From: Elusimicrobiota bacterium
GTDB taxonomy: Bacteria > Elusimicrobiota > Elusimicrobia > Elusimicrobiales > UBA9959
Direction of reading: 5' to 3'
Length of the DNA stretch: 64,000 nucleotides
Assembly: GCA_016208085.1 (NCBI GenBank)
Contig: JACQYT010000092.1
Span: forward strand, 40,404-104,403
The notes under the pieces were generated by a model. The model ran no database searches and was not told where the DNA came from. It saw only the letters and a program-made list of their open reading frames with translations. The position numbers and the translations under genes are program-made. Each line of letters starts with the position of its first letter. Position 1 is the first letter of the stretch. Positions 39,051 to 49,522 of this stretch are shown in pieces.

Positions 39051-40304
39051 ATGAACATTCTTGTTTTGAATTGCGGTTCTTCCTCGGTCAGATTTCAGAT
39101 AATTTCAACCGAGCCCGAACTCTTTGACGCGGACGGCGACAAATGTCTGGTTCGCGGTTATCTTGAACGCATAGGCAGCCAGGCAATCATAACCTTTAAC
39201 ATCCAGGACAAACCGAAACTGAAAATGGCCGCTCCTTTGCGGGACCACAAAGCGGCTCTGGATTATATTCTCCGGTGGCTTGTGTCTCCCGAGGCCGAGA
39301 TTGAGGCAATAAGCTCTCTTTCCGAGATCCACGCTGTGGGACACAGGGTCGTGCATGGCGGGGAAAAATTCAAAAAAGCCGTTTTAATCGACAAAGCCGT
39401 GATAGAGCAGATTCAGGACACCATTGACCTGGCTCCCCTTCACAATCCCGCAAATCTAAAAGGCATACTGGCCGCCAGGGAGCTTCTGGGACACGGAGTG
39501 CCGCAGGTGGCCGTTTTTGACACCGCTTTTCACACTACCATGCCGGAAACAGCTTATCTTTATGCGATTCCATACCAGCTTTACCGCAGACACGGATTAA
39601 GACGTTACGGCTTTCACGGCACTTCCCATCGTTATGTCGCCTACAAATACAGAAAGATGCTGAAACTTCCGCCTGGAAAAATGAATATCATTACCCTGCA
39701 TCTGGGCAACGGCTGTTCAGCCTGCGCCATAAAAGCGGGAAAATCCATTGATACTTCAATGGGGCTTACTCCGCTTGAGGGATTGGTGATGGGCACAAGA
39801 GCGGGAGACGTGGATCCTTCCCTGATTGAGTTCCTGCATAACAAGGAAGGTCTCACGGTTTCCGAGATAGACACCCTGCTGAATAAACAATCAGGACTTC
39901 TCGGCATCTCCGGTCTGACTCACGATATGAGGGACCTTCTCGCCGAGGACAGGGAAAATAACGACAGGCGGGCGCATTTAGCCATTGAAATCTTTTGCCT
40001 GAGGGTCCGCAAATACATCGGCGCGTATCTTGCTGAAATGGCCGGGGCGGACGCAGTGATTTTTACGGGCGGAATCGGCGAGAACGCTCCCGAAGTGCGC
40101 GAGCGCATATTGAAGGGCCTGGAATATTTCGGACTTAAAATAGATAAGGCAAAAAATGAAGCGATGATTAACGGCGCAACAGGCCTGATCTCCACGGATG
40201 ATTCTGCGCTGAAGGCTTTTGTGATAATCACTAATGAAGAGCTTTTAATTGCAAGGGACACTCTCAGAACTATAAGAGGTTTATCGCCGAAATTTATGGC
40301 ATAA
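39051..40304 (+). CDS. ackA: Acetate kinase
   Basis: ILVLNCGSSSVRFQI; AVFDTAFHTTMP; YGFHGTSHRYV; LHLGNGCSACAI; DVDPSLIEFL; IFTGGIGENA. Confidence 0.96.
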   Translation: MNILVLNCGSSSVRFQIISTEPELFDADGDKCLVRGYLERIGSQAIITFNIQDKPKLKMAAPLRDHKAALDYILRWLVSPEAEIEAISSLSEIHAVGHRVVHGGEKFKKAVLIDKAVIEQIQDTIDLAPLHNPANLKGILAARELLGHGVPQVAVFDTAFHTTMPETAYLYAIPYQLYRRHGLRRYGFHGTSHRYVAYKYRKMLKLPPGKMNIITLHLGNGCSACAIKAGKSIDTSMGLTPLEGLVMGTRAGDVDPSLIEFLHNKEGLTVSEIDTLLNKQSGLLGISGLTHDMRDLLAEDRENNDRRAHLAIEIFCLRVRKYIGAYLAEMAGADAVIFTGGIGENAPEVRERILKGLEYFGLKIDKAKNEAMINGATGLISTDDSALKAFVIITNEELLIARDTLRTIRGLSPKFMA

Positions 40305-40581
40305 AAATTTTTGCGGCAAAAATTTTTAATATACCCCGCCTTAAAGAAAGGATAAAGGATCAGGGATAAAGGCTAAAGGCCGGAATAATCTCTTTGTTTT
40401 TCCTTCATCCTTCAGCTTTTATCCTTTAGCCTTTCTTAGGGTGGGGTAACCTTGGGGCAAGGGGGGAGTTTGAGGGGGAAAGAAATTTCCCCCTCATCTC
40501 CCTGCCTGCCGGCAGGCAGGCGGCAAGGTGTTGAAGAAAACCCCGTGCCGGGCAGGATAAAATGTTGCTTCAACATTTTAT
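40303..40581. repeat. Composite repeat block: AAAAATTTTTGC-G-GCAAAAATTTTT, inverted GGATAAA/TTTATCC heptamers (40345-40436), CCTGCCTGCCGGCAGGCAGG (40501-40520), ATAAAATGTTG-CTT-CAACATTTTAT (40557-40581)
   Basis: Read directly; modules shared with 17419-17514 and 42056-42192. Confidence 0.85.
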
Positions 40582-40720
40582 GTTGACTAATGGACATGCG
40601 ATTGTTAAAATAGACAATATAAACGCAACGATGACAACGAGCAGTCGCGGTGATACAACAGGCTATTGCTGCAATCAAGTGTCTGCTTGCGGATACTAAA
40701 TTAAATAAGGAGGAAGTGCA

Positions 40721-42016
40721 ATGACGCTCAAAGAAAAACTTGCAGGAAAAATCGCGGCCATGCGGGAAGATCTGAAGAAACTCGCAAAAGACCACGCCGC
40801 CAGGGTGATTTCAGAGGTGACGGTCGAACAGGCATACGGAGGGATGAGAGGAATAAAATCTCTTGTCTGCGACACTTCTGAAGTGGACAACAACCGCGGT
40901 CTGATTATCAGGGAAAGGCACATAAGCGAACTTACGGAAAAAACTCCGGAAGAAATCCTCTGGCTGCTTTTAACCGGCGAGCTGCCGGATTCAGAAGAGC
41001 TGAAATCCCTCAAAGCGGACATGGCCGATCGCTCCGCCGTTCCCCGGTATGTATGGGATGTGCTGAAAGCCATGCCGAAGGATTCGCATCCGATGACCAT
41101 GCTCAGCGCAGCGATACTTTGCATGGACAAGGATTCGGTCTTCAAGAAACGCTACGACGAGGGAATGAAAAAAGATGTTTACTGGGAGCCGATGCTTGAG
41201 GATACGCTTAATCTGGTGGCGCGCACGCCCGTGATAGCGGCGGGGATTTACAGAATGCGCTACGGCAAAGGCCCGCTGATAGAGTCCGACAACAGCCTTG
41301 ATATGAGCGCAAATTTTGCCAGGATGCACGGCATAAGCGATCCTGACGGCAAATTTGCGGATTTAATGAGGCTTTACCTTGTGCTTCACTCGGACCATGA
41401 GAGCGGCAATGTCAGCGCTTTCACCACGCATACCGTGGCGTCGGCCCTGTCGAATCTCTATTACGCGGTTTCCGCCGGTCTCAACGGCCTTGCAGGGCCT
41501 CTTCACGGGCTTGCCAATCAGGAATGCCTGAAATGGGTTCTGATGGTCAAAGACATGTTCAAGGGTGTGCCTTCCGACGAACAACTGCACAAATTCGCGT
41601 GGGACACTCTGCAAAGCGGGAAAGTTATACCGGGTTACGGACATGCTGTTCTGCGCCAGACGGACCCGCGCTTCACCGCATTTATGGAGTTCGGAAAGAA
41701 AATATGCCCGGACGACCAGGTCTTTCAAATCGCCGAGAAGACTTTCAAGGTGGTTCCGCCGATCCTGGTGCAGCAGGGAAAGGCAAAGGATCCGTGGCCG
41801 AATGTGGATGCGGCTTCGGGCTGTCTCCTGTGGCATTTCGGAATGAACGAGTTTGACTACTACACCGTGCTTTTCGGAGTTTCCAGGATAATGGGGATAA
41901 GCGCGCAGGCGGTCATTTCAAGGGCGATCGGTTCCCCGATTGTGAGGCCCAAATCAGTAACCACCAGGTGGATAAAAGGATTCGTCACAAAAGAAGCGGT
42001 TACGGCAAAAGCATAA
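40721..42016 (+). CDS. gltA: Citrate synthase
   Basis: RGIKSLVCDTSEVD; DHESGNVSAFTTHTVASALSNLYYAVSAGLNGLAGPLHGLANQECLKW; IPGYGHAVLRQTDPR. Confidence 0.95.
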   Translation: MTLKEKLAGKIAAMREDLKKLAKDHAARVISEVTVEQAYGGMRGIKSLVCDTSEVDNNRGLIIRERHISELTEKTPEEILWLLLTGELPDSEELKSLKADMADRSAVPRYVWDVLKAMPKDSHPMTMLSAAILCMDKDSVFKKRYDEGMKKDVYWEPMLEDTLNLVARTPVIAAGIYRMRYGKGPLIESDNSLDMSANFARMHGISDPDGKFADLMRLYLVLHSDHESGNVSAFTTHTVASALSNLYYAVSAGLNGLAGPLHGLANQECLKWVLMVKDMFKGVPSDEQLHKFAWDTLQSGKVIPGYGHAVLRQTDPRFTAFMEFGKKICPDDQVFQIAEKTFKVVPPILVQQGKAKDPWPNVDAASGCLLWHFGMNEFDYYTVLFGVSRIMGISAQAVISRAIGSPIVRPKSVTTRWIKGFVTKEAVTAKA

Positions 42017-42017
42017 T

Positions 42018-42055
42018 AAAATGCCCGTCCGCCTCAAGGCGCGGACGGGCATTTT
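42018..42055 (+). terminator. Hairpin terminator AAAATGCCCGTCCG...CGGACGGGCATTTT
   Basis: 14-bp perfect stem ending in ATTTT just after the gltA stop. Confidence 0.75.
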
Positions 42056-42192
42056 GTCCTACCCGGCACGGGGTTTTCTTTATCCCCGTGCCGGAGATGG
42101 GGGAGAAATTTTTTTCTCCCTCATCTCTCTTTTCCCCGTCCGCGCCTTGAGGCGGACGGGGAATGGTAAAAATTTTCTCGGCAAAAATTTTT
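42056..42192. repeat. Nested hairpin cassette ending in AAAAATTTTCTCGGCAAAAATTTTT abutting the aconitase ATG
   Basis: CCCGTCCGCCTCAAGGCGCGGACGGG at 42024 has an exact inverted copy at 42135-42160; modules shared with 40440-40560. Confidence 0.75.
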
Positions 42193-44148
42193 ATGGGACT
42201 AAACCTGACTCAAAAAATAATCGGAAAACATCTGGTCGGCGGCGAGCCGACCCCCGGCTCTGAAATAGCCGTCAAAATAGACCAGACGCTTACGCAGGAT
42301 GCGACAGGCACAATGGCATACCTGCAGTTTGAATCAATAGGCCTTGACAGAATCCGGACGGAACTGTCGGTGAGTTATGTCGACCACAACATGCTTCAGG
42401 ATGATTTCAAGAATCCTGACGACCACAGATACCTCCAGTCAACGGCCGCCAGATATGGCCTCTATTTTTCAAGACCCGGGAACGGAATCTGCCATCAGGT
42501 TCATCTGGAGAGGTTCGCCGTACCCGGAAAAACGCTTCTCGGCTCCGATTCCCATACCCCGACTTCAAGCGGAATAGGAATGCTGGCTATCGGCGCCGGC
42601 GGAATGGACGTGGCCCTCAGTATGGCGGGAGTTCCGTTTACTCTTAAAATGCCGAAAGTAATCGGCGTAAAACTTACAGGCAGACTCAAACCTTTTGTCT
42701 CGGCCAAGGATATTATCCTTGAAATCCTGAGAATTAAAACCGTAAAAGGCGGGGTCGGCGCGGTATTTGAATATTGGGGTCCGGGCGTAAAAACCCTGGG
42801 CGTTCCTGAACGCGCCACCATCACGAACATGGGAGCCGAACTCGGAGCCACGACCTCTATTTTCCCTTCGGATGAAATAACCGGGGCCTTCCTCCGGGCG
42901 CAGGACAGGTTCAAAGCTTACCGGAAACTCAAAGCCGACCCCGACGCGCTTTATGACGAAATTCTTGAAATAGACCTTTCCCAAATAGAGCCGATGATTG
43001 CTCTGCCGCATTCGCCCGACAATGTAAAAAAAGTAAGGGAGGTGCGGGGCGTGAAGGTCCAGCAGGTGGCGATAGGTTCATGCACCAATTCTTCATACAG
43101 GGATTTGATGACGGTCGCACATATGGTCAAAGGCCGCGTTGTGGCTGAAAATCTTTCGGCCGGGATAGCTCCGGGCTCAAGACAGGTGCTTGAAATGATA
43201 GCGCGGGACGGCGGGCTTAAAGCGCTTATTTCAGCGGGACTGCGCATTTTTGAGACAGGCTGCGGCTCCTGCATAGGAATGGGATTCGCTCCTTCAAGTT
43301 CCGGCGTAACCGTTCGGTCCTTTAACCGCAATTTTGAAGGCCGCACAGGCACAAAAGATGCGCAGGTTTATCTGGCTTCTCCCCAAACCTGCGTCGCAGC
43401 CGCCCTCAAAGGCGAGATAACCGATCCGCGCGATCTCAAAATCCCCGCGCCCAGAATAAAAGTTCCCTGGAAATTTATAATAGACGACAGGATGATTCTT
43501 GCGCCGCTCCCTGAAAAAAAGGCAAAACAGGTTCAGATCCTGAGAGGTCCCAACATTGCCCCTCTTCCACAAACCGCTCCTTTGCAGGGAGCGCTTAAAG
43601 GCGAGGTTCTTCTGAAGCTCTCCGACAACATTACAACCGACCACATAATGCCTGCCGGCGCCAAAATTCTCCCGCTACGTTCCAATGTGCCCGCTATTTC
43701 CGAATACGTATTTGAAAGAGTTGACAAGACCTTTCCAAAACGGGCGCTCCAGGCAAAAGCGGACGGAAAGGCGGGCTTTGTAGTGGGGGGGATCAATTAT
43801 GGGCAGGGCTCAAGCAGGGAACATGCCGCTCTGGCGCCGATGTATTTGGGCGTGAAAGCGATAATTACAAAAGCGTTCGCAAGAATACATCTGGCAAATC
43901 TGATTAACTTCGGCATTCTTGGGCTTACCTTCAAGAACGAATCGGATTATGACCTGGTAAGCCAGGGAGATGAAGTGGAGCTTGACACTTCCGGGCTTGA
44001 AAAAGGCGTTCTTAGCTTTAAGGATAAAACCGCATGCGTGGAGATCCCGCTCGTCTGCAAATTGAGTGAAAGAGAAATACGGATACTTCGCGCAGGCGGC
44101 GCTCTTGCTCATGTAAAAATGAAAAGCAAAGAAAAAGTAAATAGTTGA
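42193..44148 (+). CDS. Aconitate hydratase
   Basis: [65 protein letters not shown]. Confidence 0.95.
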   Translation: MGLNLTQKIIGKHLVGGEPTPGSEIAVKIDQTLTQDATGTMAYLQFESIGLDRIRTELSVSYVDHNMLQDDFKNPDDHRYLQSTAARYGLYFSRPGNGICHQVHLERFAVPGKTLLGSDSHTPTSSGIGMLAIGAGGMDVALSMAGVPFTLKMPKVIGVKLTGRLKPFVSAKDIILEILRIKTVKGGVGAVFEYWGPGVKTLGVPERATITNMGAELGATTSIFPSDEITGAFLRAQDRFKAYRKLKADPDALYDEILEIDLSQIEPMIALPHSPDNVKKVREVRGVKVQQVAIGSCTNSSYRDLMTVAHMVKGRVVAENLSAGIAPGSRQVLEMIARDGGLKALISAGLRIFETGCGSCIGMGFAPSSSGVTVRSFNRNFEGRTGTKDAQVYLASPQTCVAAALKGEITDPRDLKIPAPRIKVPWKFIIDDRMILAPLPEKKAKQVQILRGPNIAPLPQTAPLQGALKGEVLLKLSDNITTDHIMPAGAKILPLRSNVPAISEYVFERVDKTFPKRALQAKADGKAGFVVGGINYGQGSSREHAALAPMYLGVKAIITKAFARIHLANLINFGILGLTFKNESDYDLVSQGDEVELDTSGLEKGVLSFKDKTACVEIPLVCKLSEREIRILRAGGALAHVKMKSKEKVNS

Positions 44149-44173
44149 ATTCTCAAAAAAAGGGGTAAAAAAT

Positions 44174-45439
44174 ATGAATATAACCACGGGAAAAATCAAG
44201 ATTCCGGCGACAGGCTCAAAGATAACGATGGGCGCATACGGGAAACTCCAGGTGCCGGACAATCCCATAATTCCGTTTATCGAGGGAGACGGGACAGGTC
44301 CTGATATCTGGCGCGCCTCGGTTGAGGTTCTTAATGCGGCGGTTAAAAAAGCGTATAAAGGAAAAAGAAAAATTTCATGGTTTGAAATTTACGCCGGGGA
44401 AAAGGCGCAAAAAACTTATGGAGCGGATTGCCCCGTGAACCTGCTGCCGGAGGAGACTGTCGGAGTCATCAAGGAGTATCTGGTTGCAATCAAAGGTCCT
44501 CTCACCACCCCTGTCGGAAAAGGCATCCGGTCCCTTAATGTCTCTCTGCGCCAGCAGCTGGATTTATATGTGTGCCTGAGGCCGGTGAAGTATCTCAAGG
44601 GAACTCCGTCTCCCGTGAAACAGCCTGAACTGGTTGACATGGTGATTTTCAGGGAAAACACCGAGGACATCTACGCCGGAGTTGAATGGGAGGCGGGGAC
44701 TCCTGAAGCGAAGAAAGTGGTTGATTGGCTCATCAAAGAGATGCAGGTCAAAAAAATACGGTTTCCTGAAACCTCGGGCATAGGCATAAAGCCGGTTTCA
44801 GCGGAAGGCTCCAAAAGGCTTATCAGGGCGGCAATCAACTATGCCCTCGCAAACAAACGCAAGAGCGTAACCTTTGTTCATAAAGGCAACATAATGAAAT
44901 TCACCGAAGGCGCTTTTATGCGCTGGGGCTACGAACTTGCCAAAGAAGAATTCGGCGCGAAAGAAATTGACGCCGGTCCCTGGTGCAGACTTCCAGACGG
45001 GATAATAATAAAAGACTGCATTGCCGACGCTTTCTTGCAGCAGATTCTCACAAGATCCGCCGAGTACGACGTAATCGCCACGACGAACTTAAACGGCGAC
45101 TACATCTCGGACGCGCTGGCGGCCCAGGTGGGCGGGATAGGAATCGCGCCGGGCGGCAACATCAATTACATAAGCGGGCACGCGCTTTTTGAAGCCACGC
45201 ACGGCACGGCTCCCAAGTACGCGGGGCTTGACAAGGTCAATCCGGGCTCGCTGATTCTGTCGGGAGAAATGATGCTCAGATACCTGGGCTGGACTTCGGC
45301 CGCGGATAAGATTATCCAGGGCCTTGAAAAAGCGATTCAAAGCAGAGTCGTCACCTATGATTTCGCGCGTCTCATGGAAGGGGCAAAGGAAGTCAAATGC
45401 TCCGAATTCGGAAAAACCATAATTCAAAACATGAAATAA
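44174..45439 (+). CDS. icd: Isocitrate dehydrogenase (NADP)
   Basis: [20 protein letters not shown]-like [50 protein letters not shown]. Confidence 0.95.
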   Translation: MNITTGKIKIPATGSKITMGAYGKLQVPDNPIIPFIEGDGTGPDIWRASVEVLNAAVKKAYKGKRKISWFEIYAGEKAQKTYGADCPVNLLPEETVGVIKEYLVAIKGPLTTPVGKGIRSLNVSLRQQLDLYVCLRPVKYLKGTPSPVKQPELVDMVIFRENTEDIYAGVEWEAGTPEAKKVVDWLIKEMQVKKIRFPETSGIGIKPVSAEGSKRLIRAAINYALANKRKSVTFVHKGNIMKFTEGAFMRWGYELAKEEFGAKEIDAGPWCRLPDGIIIKDCIADAFLQQILTRSAEYDVIATTNLNGDYISDALAAQVGGIGIAPGGNINYISGHALFEATHGTAPKYAGLDKVNPGSLILSGEMMLRYLGWTSAADKIIQGLEKAIQSRVVTYDFARLMEGAKEVKCSEFGKTIIQNMK

Positions 45440-45452
45440 GGAGAAATAGATT

Positions 45453-47780
45453 ATGAGAAAAGAGGATGCGCTTGAGTATCATGAGTTTCCAAAACCGGGA
45501 AAAATTGAAGTAGTCTCAACCAAACCCTGCTATACGCAGAGGGACTTAAGCCTGGCCTACACCCCGGGAGTGGCCGTGCCGTGCCTTGCCATAAAAGACA
45601 ATCCCCAGGATATTTATAAATACACGTCAAAGGGAAATCTCGTCGCCGTGATTTCAAACGGAACGGCGGTGCTTGGACTCGGCAACATAGGAGCCGGCGC
45701 GGGCAAACCGGTCATGGAGGGCAAGGGCGTTTTATTCAAGAGATTCGCGGATATCGACGTTTTTGACATTGAAATCGCCAGCGAGAATCCCGACGAGGTG
45801 ATAAAAGTCTGCCAGCTTCTTGAACCGACTTTCGGCGGCATCAATCTGGAGGACATAAAAGCCCCCGAATGCTTTTACATAGAGGAAACGCTTAAAAAAA
45901 CGATGAAGATACCGGTGTTTCACGACGACCAGCACGGCACCGCGATTATCTCCGGCGCGGCGCTTTTAAACGCTCTTGAGGTTGTCGCCAAAAACATAAA
46001 AGATGTAAAAATGGTATTAAACGGAGCGGGGGCGGCCGGAATCGCATGCGCAAAACATTATATGGCTCTCGGAGTGAAAAAGGAAAACATCATTTTCTGC
46101 GATACTACAGGCGTAATATACAAAGGCCGCGCAAAGGGAATGAACAAGTACAAGGAGGAGTTTGCCGCAGACACCGGCGCAAGAACGCTCTCTGATGCCC
46201 TGAGAGGGACGGACGTTTTCGTCGGACTTTCCTCCGAGGACATTTTGACGCCTGAAATGCTTCTGTCAATGGCGAAAAATCCGATAGTTTTCGCGATGGC
46301 AAATCCCAATCCCGAAATAAAATACGACCTTGCGGTAGCCACGAGAAAAGATATCATAATAGCGACCGGCCGCTCGGATTATCCGAATCAGGTCAACAAT
46401 GTTCTCGGCTTTCCGTTTATCTTCCGCGGAGCGCTGGATGTGGGCGCAAGATGCATAAACGACGAGATGAAACTGGCGGCCACTTATGCCCTTGCAAAAC
46501 TCGCGAAGGAAGACGTGCCTGATTCGGTGAGAAAAGCTTACGGCGGGGAAAAATTGAAGTTCGGAAGAAATTACATTATTCCGAAGCCTTTTGACCCGAG
46601 GGTCCTGATCTGGGAGAGCTCCGCAGTCGCCCAAGCCGCGATAAAAACCGGAGTTGCGCAGAAGCGCGTTGATATTGGGGCCTACCGCATAGAACTGGAA
46701 AAACGGCTGGGCAGGGCGCAGGAAATAATGAGGACGGTCATAGAAAAGGCAAAGCGAAATCCCAAACGAATCGTGTTCCCCGAGGGGGAAGAAGAAAAGA
46801 TTCTCAGGGCTGCCCAGCTGCTTGTGGACGAAAAAATAGCTTCTCCGATAGTTCTCGGCAACGTTGAAAAAATATGCCGCCTCATGGCTGAAGCTTCCAT
46901 AGACCCCTCAGGCATCGCTGTCGTCGATCCGGGGTGTTCCAAAAAATTCCCCGAATATACGGAGGAATATTTCAAAATACGTCAGAGAAAGGGCGTGACA
47001 AAACAAAGAGCGACGGAGCTTGTAAGCACGCCCGTTGTTTTCGGCACGATGATGCTTCACACGGGAGACGCGGACGCGCTGCTCTCCGGGCTGACGCATC
47101 ATTATCCCGAGGTGATGAGGCCGGCGCTGAGAATCATAAAAGTCGCTTCCGGCGTGAAAAAGGTTTCGGGTCTTTATATGCTCGTCACCAAGAAAGACCT
47201 TTACTTTGTCGCCGATGCCACGGTAAATATAGAACCGAGCGCGGAGGACCTCGCCGAGATCGCCATGCTTGCGGCAAAAACGGCGCGGCGTTTTGACGTG
47301 GAGCCGAGGATAGCGATGCTGTCTTTCTCCAATTTCGGCAGCACCCTGCATCCGCTTTCGGACAAAGTCAGACGCGCCGTTGAAATCGTCAAGAGCCTTG
47401 CGCCTGAAATAATGATTGACGGCGAAATGCAGGCGGACACGGCTGTAACGCCTGAAATCATAGAGCACACCTATCCTTTCAGCACGCTCAAAGGCGGGGC
47501 GAATATCCTGATTTTCCCGAATCTGGAATCCGGAAACATCGCTTACAAACTCCTCAGCCGCATAGGCGGCGCCGCCGCAATAGGTCCGATCTTAATGGGA
47601 ATGAGCAAGCCGGTTCATGTCCTGCAGCGCGAAGGCGAAGTGAATGATATAGTCAACATGGCCGCCATAGCCGTGGTTGACGTGCAGGAGATGGAAAAGG
47701 AAAAAAAGGCCAATTCCAAAAGAACTTCCGTAAAAACCGGAAAAGACGCCGTAGAAGCGGAGAACATAAAGCAAAAATAG
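45453..47780 (+). CDS. maeB: Malic enzyme with C-terminal phosphotransacetylase-like domain (MaeB type)
   Basis: [33 protein letters not shown]-terminal [19 protein letters not shown]...[10 protein letters not shown]...SKPVHVLQR. Confidence 0.94.
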   Translation: MRKEDALEYHEFPKPGKIEVVSTKPCYTQRDLSLAYTPGVAVPCLAIKDNPQDIYKYTSKGNLVAVISNGTAVLGLGNIGAGAGKPVMEGKGVLFKRFADIDVFDIEIASENPDEVIKVCQLLEPTFGGINLEDIKAPECFYIEETLKKTMKIPVFHDDQHGTAIISGAALLNALEVVAKNIKDVKMVLNGAGAAGIACAKHYMALGVKKENIIFCDTTGVIYKGRAKGMNKYKEEFAADTGARTLSDALRGTDVFVGLSSEDILTPEMLLSMAKNPIVFAMANPNPEIKYDLAVATRKDIIIATGRSDYPNQVNNVLGFPFIFRGALDVGARCINDEMKLAATYALAKLAKEDVPDSVRKAYGGEKLKFGRNYIIPKPFDPRVLIWESSAVAQAAIKTGVAQKRVDIGAYRIELEKRLGRAQEIMRTVIEKAKRNPKRIVFPEGEEEKILRAAQLLVDEKIASPIVLGNVEKICRLMAEASIDPSGIAVVDPGCSKKFPEYTEEYFKIRQRKGVTKQRATELVSTPVVFGTMMLHTGDADALLSGLTHHYPEVMRPALRIIKVASGVKKVSGLYMLVTKKDLYFVADATVNIEPSAEDLAEIAMLAAKTARRFDVEPRIAMLSFSNFGSTLHPLSDKVRRAVEIVKSLAPEIMIDGEMQADTAVTPEIIEHTYPFSTLKGGANILIFPNLESGNIAYKLLSRIGGAAAIGPILMGMSKPVHVLQREGEVNDIVNMAAIAVVDVQEMEKEKKANSKRTSVKTGKDAVEAENIKQK

Positions 47781-47950
47781 CAGGTTTAATCGCAGGCTCC
47801 GGCGCCGCTCCACCAGCACGGGTACGACTGGAAGCGGCTGGGGGCCGCTTGCTTTTGCGGGCATAATTTTAAAGAATATATATAATATGCTCCGAATTCC
47901 GGGCTTTTTCGGCAGCCCCTGGGCAGCTATCACCCGGAAATGGAGGCTTT

Positions 47951-49444
47951 ATGGGTAAATTCGTGGAATGCGTCCCCAATTTCAGCGAGGGCAGGGACAG
48001 GGCCAAAATAGATGCGATAGTCGCCGCCGCGGCCGCTGTCGGGGGCGTAATGGTTCTGGATGTGGAAAAAGACGCCGACCATAACAGGACGGTGCTCACT
48101 TTTATCGCTCCTTTAGAGACCGCCGTAGAGGGGATGTTTGCGGTTGCAAGGAAGGCCGCTGAACTTATAGACCTTAATTATCACAAGGGCGAACACCCGC
48201 GCATGGGGGCGCTGGACGTGGCCCCCTTCATTCCCATAATGGACACTCCGGTCCAGGACTGCGTAAAGCTGGCGGAAACTTTGGGCGAACGCATAGGCCG
48301 CGAACTCAATATCCCCGTATATCTCTACGATCTCGCCGCCAGAAGGGACGACCGCAGGGACCTCGCCAGGGTCAGAAAAGGCCAGTTTGAAGGATTGAAG
48401 GGTGAGATAGGCCCAAATCCCGACCGCGTTCCGGATTTCGGGCCGAATAAAATACATCCGACTGCCGGCGCCATAGCCGTCGGCGCCAGGCGGCAGATAG
48501 TCAATTTCAACGTCAATCTCGACACCGCCGACATGGAATTCGCAAAGGTCCTGGCCAAAAAGATCCGGACTTCCGGCGGCGGCCTTCCCAACCTCCGGGC
48601 CAAGGAGATCTTCCTTGAATCAAAGAACCAGGCGCAGCTCTCCACCGTCCTGACCGATCATAAGACCACCTCCATAAAGCGCGCGATGGACGAGATAGAG
48701 AAAGAAATAAAACCGCGCAATATCAGGGTCGCCAATACCGAGCTGATCGGCCTTACTACGCAGGAAGCTCTTACGAATTACGCGATAGAAGCGCTGAACG
48801 TAAAGGATTTTAATCCCGAAACGCAGGTGCTTGAGACAAAACTTCTAAAACTCCTGGGCGCCTGGCAGACCGGCGCAAATTTTTTCGTAGACGCCCTTTC
48901 AAATACCGGGCCGACGCCCGGCGGCGGCAGTGCGGCCGCCATAAGCGGGGCCATGGGCTGCGCCCTGGGCCAGATGGCCATAGGCATCTCTCTCAGAAGC
49001 AAAAAGCTCGACGAGGCTAAAAAACCGGCGCTTAAAGCCCTGAACGAAAAACTGGGCATCCTTAAAAGCGCCATGCAGAACTGCGTCAGCGAAGACGCTT
49101 CCTCATACGACGCTTTCATGGCGGCCGCAAAAACGCCCAAAGACGATCCCGCCAGAAAGCCGAAGATGCAGGGTGCGCTGCGGTACGCCGCAGAAGTGCC
49201 GCTGCGGACCGCGAGCCTGGCCGCCGGCGCGATGGAAGAGCTTGAGAGGGCCGACGGCATAACGGCGCATGTGGCCTCAGACTATAAAAGCGCCAAATAT
49301 CTGCTGGAGGCGGCCATGAAATGCGCCGCTGAAAACGTATTTATCAACGCTGAAGGCATAGAGGACAAGGTTTTCGCCGCCAGGCTGCTCGGCGAAGTGA
49401 AAACGTATCTGAAGGCAGGGGAGAGGGTGGAGGGTAGAGGGTAG
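47951..49444 (+). CDS. ftcD: Glutamate formimidoyltransferase / formimidoyltetrahydrofolate cyclodeaminase fusion
   Basis: VECVPNFSEGRD; HPRMGALDVAPFIP; C-terminal TPGGGSAAAISGAMGCAL. Confidence 0.93.
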   Translation: MGKFVECVPNFSEGRDRAKIDAIVAAAAAVGGVMVLDVEKDADHNRTVLTFIAPLETAVEGMFAVARKAAELIDLNYHKGEHPRMGALDVAPFIPIMDTPVQDCVKLAETLGERIGRELNIPVYLYDLAARRDDRRDLARVRKGQFEGLKGEIGPNPDRVPDFGPNKIHPTAGAIAVGARRQIVNFNVNLDTADMEFAKVLAKKIRTSGGGLPNLRAKEIFLESKNQAQLSTVLTDHKTTSIKRAMDEIEKEIKPRNIRVANTELIGLTTQEALTNYAIEALNVKDFNPETQVLETKLLKLLGAWQTGANFFVDALSNTGPTPGGGSAAAISGAMGCALGQMAIGISLRSKKLDEAKKPALKALNEKLGILKSAMQNCVSEDASSYDAFMAAAKTPKDDPARKPKMQGALRYAAEVPLRTASLAAGAMEELERADGITAHVASDYKSAKYLLEAAMKCAAENVFINAEGIEDKVFAARLLGEVKTYLKAGERVEGRG

Positions 49445-49501
49445 AGGGTGCAGAAATAAGGAACTCCTTACCCTAAACCCTAAACCCTCTACCCTATACC
49501 C
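49424..49501. repeat. Heptamer inverted repeat with TAAGGAACTCCTTA core (reverse copy)
   Basis: ggtagagggtagagggtgcagaaataaggaactccttaccctaaaccctaaaccctctaccctataccc. Confidence 0.9.
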
Positions 49502-49522
49502 TGCTGTTACGAGGAGATCATT

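Noticed and set aside
49441-49500. CCCTAAA units resembling a plant-type telomeric repeat
   Set aside because: Short, intergenic, paired with GGGTAGA arms in a chromosome-internal dispersed element; not a telomere.
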